DNA of 64,000 nt, taken from positions 18,166,001 through 18,230,000 of the forward strand of contig NC_079884.1 in the NCBI RefSeq assembly GCF_029227915.1, in the 5' to 3' direction. Each line of letters starts with the position of its first letter. The stretch's first letter is position 1. Below the pieces are notes generated by a model. It was not told the DNA's origin and ran no database searches. It saw only the letters and a list, made by a program, of their open reading frames with translations. The position numbers and the translations under genes are program-made. This DNA is from Hydractinia symbiolongicarpus. Lineage: Eukaryota; Cnidaria; Hydrozoa; Anthoathecata; Hydractiniidae. Shown one piece after another: positions 1 through 13,105 of this stretch.

Positions 1-3000
1 AATACCTTGTAGTATTCAGTAATACACTGTAATACCTTGTAGTATTCGGTAATACACTGTAATACTTTGTAGTATTCAGTTGTACACTGTAATACCTTGT
101 AGTATTCGGTAATATACTGTAATACCTTGTAGTATTCAGTAATACACTGTAATACCTTGTAGTATTCGGTAATACACTGTAATACTTTGTAGTATTCAGT
201 AGTACACTGTAATACCTTGTAGTATTCAGTAATATACTGTAATGCCTTGTAGTATTCGGTAATACACTGTAATACTTTGTAGTATTCAGTAATACCTTGT
301 AGTATTAAGTAATATACTGTAATACCTTGTAGTATTCGGTAATACACTGTAATACTTTGTAGTATTCAGTAATACACTGTAATACCTTGTAGTATTCGGT
401 AATACACAGTAATATTTGTAGTATTCAGTTGTACACTGTAATACCTTGTAGTATTCAGTAATACACTGTAATACCTTGTAGTATTCGGTAATACACTGTA
501 ATACTTTGTAGTATTCAGTTGTACACTGTAATACCTTGTAGTATTCGGTAATATACTGTAATACCTTGTAGTATTCAGTAATATACTGTAATACCTTGTA
601 GTATTCAGTAATATACTGTAATACCTTGTAGTATTCGGTAATACACTGTAATACTTTGTAGTATTCAGTAGTACACTGTAATACCTTGTAGTATTCAGTA
701 ATATACTGTAATGCCTTGTAGTATTCGGTAATACACTGTAATACCTTGTAGTATTCAGTAATATACTGTAATACCTTGTAGTATTCGGTAATACACTGTA
801 ATACTTTGTAGTATTCAGTAATACACTGTAATACCTTGTAGTATTCGGTAATACACTGTAATACTTTGTAGTATTCAGTAGTACACTGTAATACCTTGTA
901 GTATTCAGTAATATACTGTAATGCCTTGCAGTATTCGGTAATACACTGTAATACTTTGTAGTATTCAGTAATACACTGTAAAACCTTGTAGTATTCGGTA
1001 ATACACTGTAATACCTTGTAGTATTCAGTAATATACTGTAATACCTTGTAGTATTCGGTAATACACTGTAATACTTTGTAGTATTCAGTAATACACTGTA
1101 ATACCTTGTAGTATTCGGTAATACACTGTAATATTTGTAGTATTCAGTTGTACACTGTAATACCTTGTAGTATTCAGTAATACACTGTAATACCTTGTAG
1201 TATTCGGTAATACACTGTAATACTTTGTAGTATTCAGTTGTACACTGTAATACCTTGTAATATTCGGTAATATACTGTAATACCTTGTAGTATTCAGTAA
1301 TATACTGTAATACCTTGTAGTATTCAGTAATACACTGTAATACTTTGTAGTATTCAGTAGTACACTGTAATACCTTGTAGTATTCAGTAATATACTGTAA
1401 TGCCTTGTAGTATTCGGTAATACACTGTAATACCTTGTAGTATTCAGTAATATACTGTAATACCTTGTAGTATTCGGTAATACACTGTAATACTTTGTAG
1501 TATTCAGTAATACACTGTAATACCTTGTAGTATTCAGTAATATACTGTAATACCTTGTAGTATTCGGTAATACACTGTAATACTTTGTAGTATTCAGTAA
1601 TACACTGTAATACCTTGTAGTATTCGGTAATACACTGTAATATTTGTAGTATTCAGTTGTACACTGTAATACCTTGTAGTATTCAGTAATACACTGTAAT
1701 ACCTTGTAGTATTCGGTAATACACTGTAATACTTTGTAGTATTCAGTTGTACACTGTAATACCTTGTAGTATTCGGTAATATACTGTAATACCTTGTAGT
1801 ATTCAGTAATACACTGTAATACCTTGTAGTATTCGGTAATACACTGTAATACTTTGTAGTATTCAGTAGTACACTGTAATACCTTGTAGTATTCAGTAAT
1901 ATACTGTAATGCCTTGTAGTATTCGGTAATACACTGTAATACTTTGTAGTATTCAGTAATACACTGTAATACCTTGTAGTATTCGGTAATACACTGTAAT
2001 ACTTTGTAGTATTCAGTAATACACTGTAATACCTTGTAGTATTCGGTAATACACTGTAATATTTGTAGTATCCAGTTGTACACTGTAATACCTTGTAGTA
2101 TTCAGTAATACACTGTAATACCTTGTAGTATTCGGTAATACACTGTAATACTTTGTAGTATTCAGTTGTACACTGTAATACCTTGTAGTATTCGGTAATA
2201 TACTGTAATACCTTGTAGTATTCAGTAATATACTGTAATACCTTGTAGTATTCGGTAATACACTGTAATACTTTGTAGTATTCAGTAGTACACTGTAATA
2301 CCTTGTAGTATTCAGTAATATACTGTAATGCCTTGTAGTATTCGGTAATACACTGTAATACCTTGTAGTATTCAGTAATATACTGTAATACCTTGTAGTA
2401 TTCAGTAATATACTGTAATACCTTGTAGTATTCGTTAATACACTGTAATACCTTGTAGTATTCAGTAGTATACTGTAATACCTTGTAGTATTCGGTAATA
2501 CACTGTAATACTTTGTAGTATTCAGTTGTACACTGTAATACCTTGTAGTGTTCGGTAATACACTGTAATACTTTGTAGTATTCAGTAATACACTGTAATA
2601 CCTTGTAGTATTCGGTAATACACTGTAATATTTGTAGTATTCAGTTGTACACTGTAATACCTTGTAGTATTCAGTAATACACTGTAATACCTTGTAGTAT
2701 TCGGTAATACACTGTAATACTTTGTAGTATTCAGTTGTACACTGTAATACCTTGTAGTATTCGGTAATATACTGTAATACCTTGTAGTATTCAGTAATAT
2801 ACTGTAATACCTTGTAGTATTCAGTAATATACTGTAATACCTTGTAGTATTCGGTAATACACTGTAATACTTTGTAGTATTCAGTAGTACACTGTAATAC
2901 CTTGTAGTATTCAGTAATATACTGTAATGCCTTGTAGTATTCGGTAATACACTGTAATACCTTGTAGTATTCAGTAATATACTGTAATACCTTGTAGTAT

Positions 3001-5829
3001 TCAGTAATATACTGTAATACCTTGTAGTATTCGTTAATACACTGTAATACTTTGTAGTATTCAGTAATACACTGTAATACCTTGTAGTATTCGGTAATAC
3101 ACTGTAATACTTTGTAGTATTCAGTTGTACACTGTAATACCTTGTAGTATTCGGTAATACACTGTAATACTTTGTAGTATTCAGTAATACACTGTAATAC
3201 CTTGTAGTATTCGGTAATACACTGTAATATTTGTAGTATTCAGTTGTACACTGTAATACCTTGTAGTATTCAGTAATACACTGTAATACCTTGTAGTATT
3301 CGGTAATACACTGTAATACTTTGTAGTATTCAGTTGTACACTGTAATACCTTGTAGTATTCGGTAATATACTGTAATACCTTGTAGTATTCAGTAATATA
3401 CTGTAATACCTTGTAGTATTCAGTAATACACTGTAATACTTTGTAGTATTCAGTAGTACACTGTAATACCTTGTAGTATTCAGTAATATACTGTAATGCC
3501 TTGTAGTATTCGGTAATACACTGTAATACCTTGTAGTATTCAGTAATACACTGTAATACCTTGTAGTATTCAGTAATATACTGTAATACCTTGTAGTATT
3601 CGGTAATACACTGTAATACTTTGTAGTATTCAGTAATACACTGTAATACCTTGTAGTATTCAATAATATACTGTAATACCTTGTAGTATTCAGTAATACA
3701 CTGTAATACCTTGTAGTATTCGGTAATACACTGTAATACTTTGTAGTATTCAGTTGTACACTGTAATACCTTGTAGTATTCGGTAATATACTGTAATACC
3801 TTGTAGTATTCAGTAATATACTGTAATACCTTGTAGTATTTGGTAATACACTGTAATACTTTGTAGTATTCAGTAGTACACTGTAATACCTTGTAGTATT
3901 CAGTAATATACTGTAATGCCTTGTAGTATTCGGTAATACACTGTAATACCTTGTAGTATTCAGTAATATACTGTAATACCTTGTAGTATTCGGTAATACA
4001 CTGTAATACTTTGTAGTATTCAGTATTACACTGTAATACCTTGTAGTATTCGGTAATACACTGTAATACTTTGTAGTATTCAGTAGTACACTGTAATACC
4101 TTGTAGTATTCAGTAATATACTGTAATGCCTTGTAGTATTCGGTAATACACTGTAATACTTTGTAGTATTCAGTAATACACTGTAATACCTTGTAGTATT
4201 CGGTAATACACTGTAATACCTTGTAGTATTCAGTAATATACTGTAATACCTTGTAGTATTCGGTAATACACTGTAATACTTTGTAGTATTCAGTAATACA
4301 CTGTAATACCTTGTAGTATTCGGTAATACACTGTAATATTTGTAGTATTCAGTTGTACACTGTAATACCTTGTAGTATTCAGTAATACACTGTAATACCT
4401 TGTAGTATTCGGTAATACACTGTAATACTTTGTAGTATTCAGTTGTACACTGTAATACCTTGTAGTATTCGGTAATATACTGTAATACCTTGTAGTATTC
4501 AGTAATATACTGTAATACCTTGTAGTATTCAGTAATACACTGTAATACTTTGTAGTATTCAGTAGTACACTGTAATACCTTGTAGTATTCAGTAATATAC
4601 TGTAATGCCCTGTAGTATTCGGTAATACACTGTAATACCTTGTAGTATTCAGTAATACACTGTAATACCTTGTAGTATTCAGTAATATACTGTAATACCT
4701 TGTAGTATTCGGTAATACACTGTAATACTTTGTAGTATTCAGTAATACACTGTAATACCTTGTAGTATTCAGTAATATACTGTAATACCTTGTAGTATTC
4801 GGTAATACACTGTATTACTTTGTAGTATTCAGTATTACACTGTAATACCTTGTAGTATTCGGTAATACACTGTAATATTTGTAGTATTCAGTTGTACACT
4901 GTAATACCTTGTAGTATTCAGTAATACACTGTAATACCTTGTAGTATTCGGTAATACACTGTAATACTTTGTAGTATTCAGTTGTACACTGTAATACCTT
5001 GTAGTATTCGGTAATATACTGTAATACCTTGTAGTATTCAGTAATATACTGTAATACCTTGTAGTATTCGGTAATACACTGTAATACTTTGTAGTATTCA
5101 GTAGTACACTGTAATACCTTGTAGTATTCGGTAATACACTGTAATACTTTGTAGTATTCAGTTGTACACTGTAATACCTTGTAGTATTCGGTAATATACT
5201 GCAATACCTTGTAGTATTCAGTAATATACTGTAATACCTTGTAGTATTCGGTAATACACTGTAATACTTTGTAGTATTCAGTAGTACACTGTAATACCTT
5301 GTAGTATTCAGTAATATACTGTAATGCCTTGTAGTATTCGGTAATACACTGTAATACCTTGTAGTTTTTAGTAATATACTGTAATACCTTGTAGTATTCA
5401 GTAATATACTGTAATACCTTGTAGTATTCGGTAATACACTGTAATACCTTGTAGTATTCAGTAATATACTGTAATACTTTGTAGTATTCGGTAATACACT
5501 GTAATACTTTGTAGTATTCGGTAATATACTGTAATGCCTTGTAGTATTCGGTAATACACTGTATTACCTTGTAGTATTCAGTAATACACTGTAATGCCTT
5601 GTAGTATTCGGTAATACACTGTTATACCTTGTAGTATTCAGTAATATACTGTAATACCTTGTAGTATTCGGTAATACACTGTAATACTTTGTAGTATTCA
5701 GTAGTACACTGTAATACCTTGTAGTATTCAGTAATATACTGTAATGCCTTGTAGTATTCGGTAATACACTGTAATACCTTGTAGTATTCAGTAATATACT
5801 GTAATACCTTGTAGTATTCAGTAATACAA
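1..5829. repeat. Minisatellite array A, ~30-bp unit
   Basis: Continuous tandem array of a ~30-bp unit, roughly AATACCTTGTAGTATTCAGT followed by AATACACTGT. Units differ at a few fixed positions (CCTT/CTTT, TTCAG/TTCGG, ACAC/ATAC/GTAC), and a 29-bp variant (AATATTTG) recurs irregularly. Each unit contains AATAC...GTATT, so single units can form a small hairpin. Because 30 is a multiple of 3 and the unit lacks stops in several frames, long pseudo-ORFs of repeated ITEYYKVLQC or YYSVLPNTTR appear; they have no coding evidence. The array enters from the left edge and decays at about 5820-5870. The array at 38455-42060 is the same family in the opposite orientation. Confidence 0.95.
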
Positions 5830-8800
5830 TAATAGTAATACGTTGTTATATGGATTATTAAAACTTTAAACACGGTTGCTATTGCCCGCTATGACGTAAG
5901 TTGTAACCAATGACATGCCGCCCTTTACCTGGGTAATAAAGCTATATATGGGACTTTTCTGTCATTTGTATTTGGATGTCCAGTGTGATATTTAAGATGA
6001 TTTAAGTTTGTTGTTTTTGTCCTCAGTGATCATACATTTTCCCCCGCCATTAGCTTGACTTTCGTGTAAGTCACTAGTCGAAAACCAACAACCATTGCAA
6101 AGAGGCTACAATAAACACTCGACGACAGCATGTTGAATAAACAGTGGTACTCTGTAGTTTGACAAATCATTAGTATTATCCCTATTGTTTTTGTTTGATT
6201 TTTTATATTTTTAAATATCTATACGCTAATAAGATGAACACTACTGCGTTACCTAAATTAGACCAAAGCTAAGTTGTTTATTTTTGAGCTTCAAAGATTA
6301 TCTTTAATTTTGTAAACTTTGGGACGACAATATTTCTAATTGGGAATTTTTAACATCGATATGCGTGTGGCGTGGTGGAATGCAGAGGCAAGGGGGGATT
6401 GCGGGATTCCTACAATTTCGTATCCTGATACTATAATATGCACTAATCATTGCTCCCCATGTTAGGATATATATAACTTGCTTCAGAGGTCCTGCAGTGT
6501 TTAATACTGGCTCTAATATTCCTTGACGGTGTTCTTGTAAGTCGAAATATCGAAGTTTTTTTCGTGCATTCTTATCACCCTAATTTTTTAAAAAATGTTG
6601 CAGATTAAAACAAAATAATACCAATACACCAATTCATAACAAAACAATTACATTTCCCGTTGTAAAAACCGGCGTATAAAAAAAAATTGCGACGAAATAG
6701 AATCTCTTTAGAAAATTTTTAGGCGATGTTTTATAGAACTGGAGTGTTGCACTAACTAATCGTTCATAATCTACACTTTGTGCTAAAAATGCATGAAGTA
6801 TAAACTAGTATATAAATAACTAGCTGTATTATACTTCGTTTAGAAAGCGTTATACTATTTGACAGCCTGAGCGCTAATGAGAGGGTGGAAGGGAAGCGGA
6901 AAAGAAAATGAGATAAAAGACGTGCTGAATTACCTCTTTTTTTTACTGCGTTATATTAAAATAGCAAGTGGTAACAAACTATAAAATGTCGTGCTTCTTT
7001 GTTTTGTTTAATAACTTTTTGTGTCTAGTAGCATGATTCGGACAAATACGTTTTTAAGCGTTTTAATAAATGTAGTTTACATCTTATGTAATTTTGGAGA
7101 TATCGTAGATATATATTACGTTAATTATGCTGAACCTTATTAAGTGCACAATTTGTCAAGGCTGTTATTGGTCGAAAAACAAAAAGGACATATATAAAAT
7201 CACTGTTTTGACTAGAAAGTGTTTAAAATTTAGAACGATATCTTTTTTATTTGAACTTACTTTTGTTTTGTAGTGTTGAAGTGTTTTATTTTCTTTCTAT
7301 TTTGCTTATTTACAAAGGTTTATTATTTTTTTTATTTTACTAAACATTTTTTACAATTACTTGGCAGAAATATTTCACAGTCCTAAAGGTTCTGGACTGA
7401 TATGTAGCTCTGCCAAAATTGTTTAAAAGCACAATGTATATATGTTAGAAATCAGATTATATTTGTATCAGTTATTTTTCTGTTTATGTCTTTCTCCATG
7501 AAGTATTAACGAAAGTTCAAGAGACTCGAGAAAGTGATTTGATAAAATGAATGCTGGAGTTATCAGAATAATCTGAGGCGTTTTGTACGTTAAATGACTT
7601 GGGACTGGGTCAATTTTAGCAAAAAATGGGAAAATAAAAATATCTTTTTCTCTCAGTACTTTCAGAAATGTTAACAACGTGTATGAGCTGGTCCTACCTA
7701 CACCATATTTTATAACCAAAAACGTCGCCCAAGATTGTAGGTTTGGCATAGTCATGACTATTGATTGAGCGTTGTTCAAGTCAGTTCAGCCAGTTTTAAT
7801 ATCAATTCTCTAGTTAACTGACGTCAAAGATTAAATCTTTTTAAAACAAAATTAAGCCTGCAAAGGAATAGCGGCGGAGTGGATTATTTCAATGCTAAGA
7901 AAGCAGAAAGGTTTAAAGCCAGTCAACTTTCAGGAAAAAAAAATTTTAAAAACAAAATAATTAGCAGATATTTAATCAAATTTCAGTATTTTTATTGTTT
8001 TTTTTCGATTTGTTTGATTTTAAGTGGAAATCCACCTTAACGGAAATGGTTTTTATATTCTTATGTGGTTAAGTTTTTCTGTGATTGGTTAATGTGCACG
8101 AAATATACTACGGAAAAACGAGTGTAAGTTGCACCTATTTTTCAATGCCATACTCCAGAAAGGTTACACTTTATAATTTGCTGAATATCGAGCAAAATGA
8201 CAATTTGTAGAGAAATTCATTCCAAAATTTTTTACTCAAAACATTATTTTTATAAAACAGACAAACGTTCGCGGTAATGGGAAACAAAGGTCAAACTTTT
8301 ATTTTTATTTTTTTCACTTAAAATGAAGTATGATGTGACATGACAGACATGTTTTTATTATTTATTTTTACTCTAATGTTGACTAGAAGCAATTTAAAGT
8401 TTCAATGGTTATGATGTCATAGTTGCGTTAGGCTATACTCATAGTTAGTATGTAGGTCAGATCAAACAAAATTCAGTAAACCTAACAGATTATTGGAAAC
8501 TTTGATATCTTACCCTGAGGCATATTTATACATAATAAATTGCTAACATACATGTAACAGTAGAAACCTCTGTTCTCCTATAAAGAGCCTTTGAGACTCC
8601 TATAGTGAGATTTTTTAGTTCACAAAGAAACACATTAAAAGAGACCTACGTTTATCAAGAGCTATGTTTAGATTCAGGATCTTTTTCAGACCATTCGCGT
8701 TTTTCTTCTCCCTTTTTATTAACTTATTTTTAGGGGATTACCGTAACATAGCCCATCATCAACCCCGCGCACACGATCCCCGAAATGTAAAGGAATGTCA

Positions 8801-9183
8801 AGAACCGTAATAATTTAATATTTGGATTGAAACATTTAATAACTTATGAAATATTTATAGCCATTTTTTGCTAAGGGCTGGCTTTCTTTTAGGGCTCATT
8901 TTGAGAGCGCGCTACAATGAAATTGATTACCCTTAGTAAATAATTAACGTATAGCGTCAGAAAGATTTTACACAAACAGAAAAACCTCTTCAAAATTTGT
9001 TATTGTTAACCTGACAGATCCAACTTCAACAAATAACCAGGAAGGAGATCTGGAAATAAAAAAGAAAAGTTGTTTTTTCTAAAAATACTAAATTAGAGTT
9101 TTTAACTCTAAATTTAAGTTTTTAATTTTAATACCTTTTTTAATTGCGATAGCGCGATGGTTTGGTTTCGGCTCAGCCCTACG
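5830..9183. other. Unassigned AT-rich non-coding stretch
   Basis: No gene, RNA or transposon that I can support. It has low-complexity A/T runs and only short ORFs; the longest (7468-7779, minus, 103 codons) resembles no family I know and shows no splice context. Near 5940-6130 a TATATATGGG box is followed by AATAAA and a CA, which could be a decayed LTR, but no partner copy or primer site was found. Confidence 0.5.
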
Positions 9184-9350
9184 GCATTCAAAAGTCACAT
9201 TAATAAAGTTATTTTAAGATAACAAGTGCTATCTTAAGATAACTCTATTAATGTGATTTCGGAATGCGTGTATATTCACATAAATGTCTTGATTGTAAGA
9301 TAACTCGAGTTATTTTAAGATAACATAAATGTGATAATTCTATCTTTTCT
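9184..9350. repeat. Foldback palindrome cluster (MITE-like)
   Basis: 9184-9267 is a long imperfect inverted repeat: GCATTC, then TCACATTAATA and AAGTTAT-TTTAAGATA on the left arm (9184-9221), mirrored by TATCTTAAGATAACT, TATTAATGTGA and GAATGC on the right arm (9230-9267), with a loop of about 8 nt. Immediately after it lies the perfect 14-bp palindrome ATAACTCGAGTTAT (9300-9313), followed by another AAGATAAC. Recurrence of the AAGATAAC / GTTATCTT word suggests a foldback or MITE-like repeat. No target-site duplication could be assigned. Confidence 0.6.
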
Positions 9351-10076
9351 AATGCGCATATGTGTAAATGAACGTTGCTTAGGGTGCGGATACGTAAAGT
9401 AGCTCACAAAACAACAGCCTACATGAATTTCCGGCCGTATTGACATTTATTTTGATACGTCATTTGTATTGTCCTTGTGGTGTCGCGTATGTGCTCTGCT
9501 GTAGAGTTCGCTCTGCGGTGGAGAACAAGATGCATTTTGTTAGTTTTGTGTTGTGATGTATTGTCCCGTGTTAATTATGTAAAGAGAATAATTGTAATTT
9601 TGGTACTATTTTTAGTTAAATTTTCTGCACATCTTGCACATCTTTTTTCTGCGCATTCAGTCTTCAACATGTAATGACAGAGTCGAACATACATTTTTGT
9701 ATTAAATTTGCTGTTGAGTGAAATTTTTCTTTCATACATCACAGGAGTTGTCCTGTATCTCAGCATCTGTTTTAGTTGTTTTCTCTCACATGTAGTTGGC
9801 TTGGCTTACGCCACTATATATCTAGTAAGTGTTTATTTCTTATTATATTTTATGTCATCTTACATGTGTAATTTGTTGCTTAAATTTCGTCTTGTAATTT
9901 TGTCGTTTAGCGAATAAAAATAGTTAACTCAGTTGAAATCGTGTAAGCACCTACACTAGTCGATAAGGCCCGCAGAAAAATCTACTTAGTGAATACACAC
10001 AAAAAAAAATTTTCCCCGTGTTTCTCCGTCGCCTTTATTGAGTAGAGCTTAAAACGCTGCTGAAAATAAATGTATA
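9351..10076. other. Non-coding, nothing assigned
   Basis: Short ORFs only (for example 9477-9674, plus). The stretch contains simple AT-rich sequence and no recognisable domain, RNA or transposon end. Confidence 0.4.
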
Positions 10077-10196
10077 CAGTATTCTCTTCAATTAGCGGAC
10101 ACTTAATTAACGGACACTCGAGCGGACAAATTTTTTTGCACGAAATGGCAACTATAGGCTTTTTTTCTCTTCAATTAGCGTACAATCCAAAAAATT
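10077..10196. mobile_element. pogo/Tigger-like transposon terminus
   Basis: TA (10075-10076) is followed by CAGTATTCTCTTCAATTAGC and then by repeated short words ATTAGCGGACA, ATTAACGGACA, AGCGGACA and ATTAGCGTACA up to about 10190. CAGT next to TA, with iterated TTAACGGACA-like words, is the usual look of pogo/Tigger/Jerky-type Tc1-mariner ends. The opposite end was not identified, so this is called as one terminus of a decayed element. Confidence 0.4.
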
Positions 10197-10223
10197 AGAG
10201 ATAAGCATTTAATTTTAAAATAT

Positions 10224-10489
10224 CTATTTTAAACACTTTAAAACTTTACAGGAAATGTCTGCTTTTACAGTCTCAATCTTCTTCGCAAACCAGTCAATCA
10301 ATTTTTCTTGTCCGTTTTGTAAAGAATCAGTTCTTATTATTGCTATTGCATTTCCGTCCACTTCGTTAGATGGCTCATGCCTGAATTGTAACAGCTCCCT
10401 GTAATAGTACTCATTCCAATCCTTTTCGATGAGTATGGGTATGTTGACCTCAATATCTATGTTAAACGACAGTTTGAGCGTTAAATGCA
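10224..10489 (-). pseudogene. ORF remnant, possibly HIRAN-like
   Basis: Read on the minus strand, a stop-to-stop frame of about 88 codons ends at TAG 10224-10226 and has no ATG near its start. Its central part reads RELLQFRHEPSNEVDGNAIA, which resembles the 'G..l.l.rEp.N..D.nAIaV' core of HIRAN domains (HIP116/Rad5 N-terminal family, DNA-end binding). The flanks do not support a full domain. It lies just inside the pogo-like terminus, so it could equally be the tail of that element's protein. Assignment is weak; a profile search would decide. Confidence 0.3.
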
Positions 10490-11922
10490 GTTAAACCCTG
10501 CCATTCATCTAGTGATTAGTGCAGATATACGTTATACTAAAACTCTGTTGAGTTGTTATAGAAAGAAGTTTTCTGCAAGTGCGATTCAAATAAAATTGAG
10601 TTATTTATAAGACATTGAATGCCAGTTGGATCACTTAAACCGTCACACATCATGGCGGAGTGCTTTATTCAGATGTACTGTACCCCCTACCTGAACATAT
10701 ATTTTAAAATCTCACAAGTAGCGGTGAAAAAAGCACGAAATAACTACACCATATTAAAACCTTTTCCAGCAGGATTAGCCACCAAACATTTTCTATTTTG
10801 CAAAACGTTGTCACGATGGCTCAAGACACATAAAAACTAGTCCGTTAACTATAAACCCAACATACATTTTAAAAATCAGGGAACATTTTTTTGTTTTTTT
10901 TAAGAAAAAATACAGAATTTATGTCAATATTTCTTTGTGTATCAAAGCTACATTGGCCAAACATGCGTTTCCTACTGATCACAGTGTTTGTATTCCGTGA
11001 ATTATGTTTAGCATGGGTAAAATTCATGGTATTGTTGTTTAAAAAAATTGTCAAATTAAGTCCACTTGATTTGAACTAAGTCTGTCTACAAAAAACAGTT
11101 ATTCACATTAATTAATCAGCTCAAAAAATATCTGCAAACTGATTACAGACGATGTGGCATCCACAAAAAAAAATAGTCCACATGGAATTTAATTCATGTG
11201 AAACATAATTCAGTGGTTCTATATTGTTATCCATTAACATCTTAGCTTTAACTGATTAACTGTACAGAGTCAAGCATGGTATTCCAATATTCCCGCATAT
11301 ACTTAATGAAAATCATACTATATATCACAAAACTTTGTTAAAATTTAATTGAAATGGAGTTCTCTAATATTCTGGATGTAATACAATTTTCTTAATGAAT
11401 GTGTAGTCTACGAAGTCTGTTATTTCTATTTGTCTTTTTGTGACCATGTCAACAGAATTGAAAACATTGTTTGGATTTTTATAAAGCAATAAGGAAAAAA
11501 GAATCAACAAGCATTGCAGTTAGTGAGTGACATACATCGCTACTTTTTGGCCACAATGGACCAGTGTCAGTGTTGCAAGTGTTTGATTGTGCGTCAAAAC
11601 CAATACATATGTGTTCAGGCTGAAAATATAATCAACAAGTCACCAAGCCCAAAAAATACCGTCAACGAAGAAACTTTATGAAATTCCTGAAACTTGTACT
11701 TGAAAAGAGCAATTGGCTTTTAAAAATTGATTCTGGACCTATTTGTATTCATGAAAACGGCACACAGTTATAACCTATGGTATAAAGCCAATAGCACTAG
11801 TGGAACAAATACTCCACATAAATGTTTTTCTTTTTGATTCAGCCTAAAAAACAGCAAAAATGCAATGTGTACCAACTAGGATTTTTCTATATAAAATTTT
11901 TTTTTCAATTAAGAACAACGAG
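10490..11922. other. Non-coding, nothing assigned
   Basis: AT-rich sequence with only small ORFs (for example 10619-10840 plus and 10869-11054 minus) in unrelated frames. No domain, RNA or transposon end recognised. Confidence 0.4.
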
Positions 11923-12117
11923 TTTCCATTCATTACTATCTGCATGCATGAATAGATGGGTTTTTTTTATTTATATATTTCCAGCATTAAAAAATAATTA
12001 TTTGAGGAAACTTCTTAAATGTTTCCATTCATTACTATTTGCATATATATAAATGTTTTTATATTTCTTATTTTTGCAACGTTAAAAATAATTATTTGAG
12101 GAAATTTCTTAAATGTT
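11923..12117. repeat. Two-copy tandem repeat, 99-bp period
   Basis: The segment starting TTTCCATTCATTACTAT at 11923 recurs at 12022. Both copies end in a matching TAATTATTTGAGGAAA and CTTAAATG. The copies differ by small indels and substitutions in their centres, so the duplication is not recent. Confidence 0.75.
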
Positions 12118-12539
12118 TGTTAAACTTTCACACAACTGTTTAAAAAGTTATGCAGACTTTTACTTTGGACTAAAACGTTCTTTTACTTTATATTTTTATT
12201 GTACATGAAGCAGAGACCAGTGTCCTTCTAGGGTTATTAAGAAATATTTACGTTATATTTAGATTAAATCTTGGCATTCATTTTTTTGCTTTGCTAAATT
12301 GTATTTTTGGTAAAAGAATAATATTAAACGAAGATCCATACAATGTAAATGTAAGTCCTTGCTTTTTTATTGCTTTAGACTCCTCAAATAGAAATATGTG
12401 AACACATCTTTTAGAGTACTATTAGACCTCTATGTATTGTCTGCAAATTCCGGAGAATTGCTTCAATACTTTATTGTTTTGTGTTTTGTTTTTTAGTGGA
12501 GAAACTAATTACATTACAACGAACGAGTGAATGATCAGT

Positions 12540-12960
12540 GAAAAACAATCTAAGAAATGTATGGATGCTGAGTCGTTTACAACACATGTAAAAAAGTGCG
12601 CCAAATATAATTTTTTTTAAAAAAATCTGCCGAATTTATGGATACTGTGTCGTTGATAGCAAGCACAAACTGTGTATTTGCTTTCCCCTCTTGAAAATTT
12701 TAGCGAATGTGTGCATGAGAGTTCTGTAACCATGGAACCAATATACGTCTTATGTGCCTTTAACAGAACACTGTGTGGTGAAAATCAATATAAGAATTGC
12801 GTCAATGCTGTGGCGGTTTCACGCGCTGTTAGTAAAAGTATGGATGCTGTTTCTAACAAAACATTATAACCAATGCAAAATGTTATTTTTACATTTGTTA
12901 ATGCTCGGGAACTGCAATCTTTCTAAAAAGAGTATGAATGTCATGTCAAGCAAAAAAGGT
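12540..12960. repeat. Degenerate GTATGGAT-motif repeat
   Basis: The word GTATGGATGCTG or close variants recurs at about 12558, 12638, 12839 and 12931, each followed by a short T-rich block and an ACA-rich tract. GTATGGAT is the reverse complement of ATCCATAC, the best-conserved core of the repeats at 15.9-16.4 kb and 24.5-25.8 kb. Small ORFs here (12672-12869, 12754-13032) run through the repeat and are not supported as genes. Confidence 0.4.
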
Positions 12961-13032
12961 GTACTAAGCTATGTTGTGGAAATCATTGCAGCAAATATAA
13001 GGTCGTGTTCCCATAAGTTCTTAAAAAGATGA

Positions 13033-13105
13033 TGGATTTAGTGCAGCTCTGTCGGTAGAGCGTTTGAATCATCTCTACTTGAGATTATAAGTTCAATGTC
13101 CCCCC
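13033..13105 (+). mobile_element. tRNA-derived SINE head
   Basis: The segment contains GCTCTGTCGGTAGAGC, a perfect D-arm/A-box-like stem (GCTC pairs with GAGC around a GTCGGTA loop). About 40 nt later comes AGTTCAATGTCC, a B-box-like T-arm. The acceptor stem does not pair and the anticodon stem is poor, so this is not a functional tRNA gene but the RNA polymerase III promoter head of a SINE. The SINE body presumably continues for about 50-150 nt without a clear boundary. Confidence 0.5.

Noticed and set aside
1085-2083. 332-codon ORF of repeated 10-residue units in array A (and the similar ORFs to 5873)
   Set aside because: Produced by a 30-bp tandem unit lacking stops in several frames; it has no independent start, domain or codon signature.
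1-5829. CRISPR-like regular repeats
   Set aside because: No unique spacers; units are directly adjacent, and the context is eukaryotic.
5940-6180. Possible LTR with TATA box and AATAAA
   Set aside because: No second copy, no TSD and no convincing primer-binding site nearby.
7468-7779. 103-codon minus-strand ORF
   Set aside because: No recognisable domain, composition or splice context; chance length in AT-rich DNA.
13033-13105. Functional tRNA gene
   Set aside because: Only the D-arm and T-arm boxes are good; the acceptor and anticodon stems do not pair, so it was called a SINE head.
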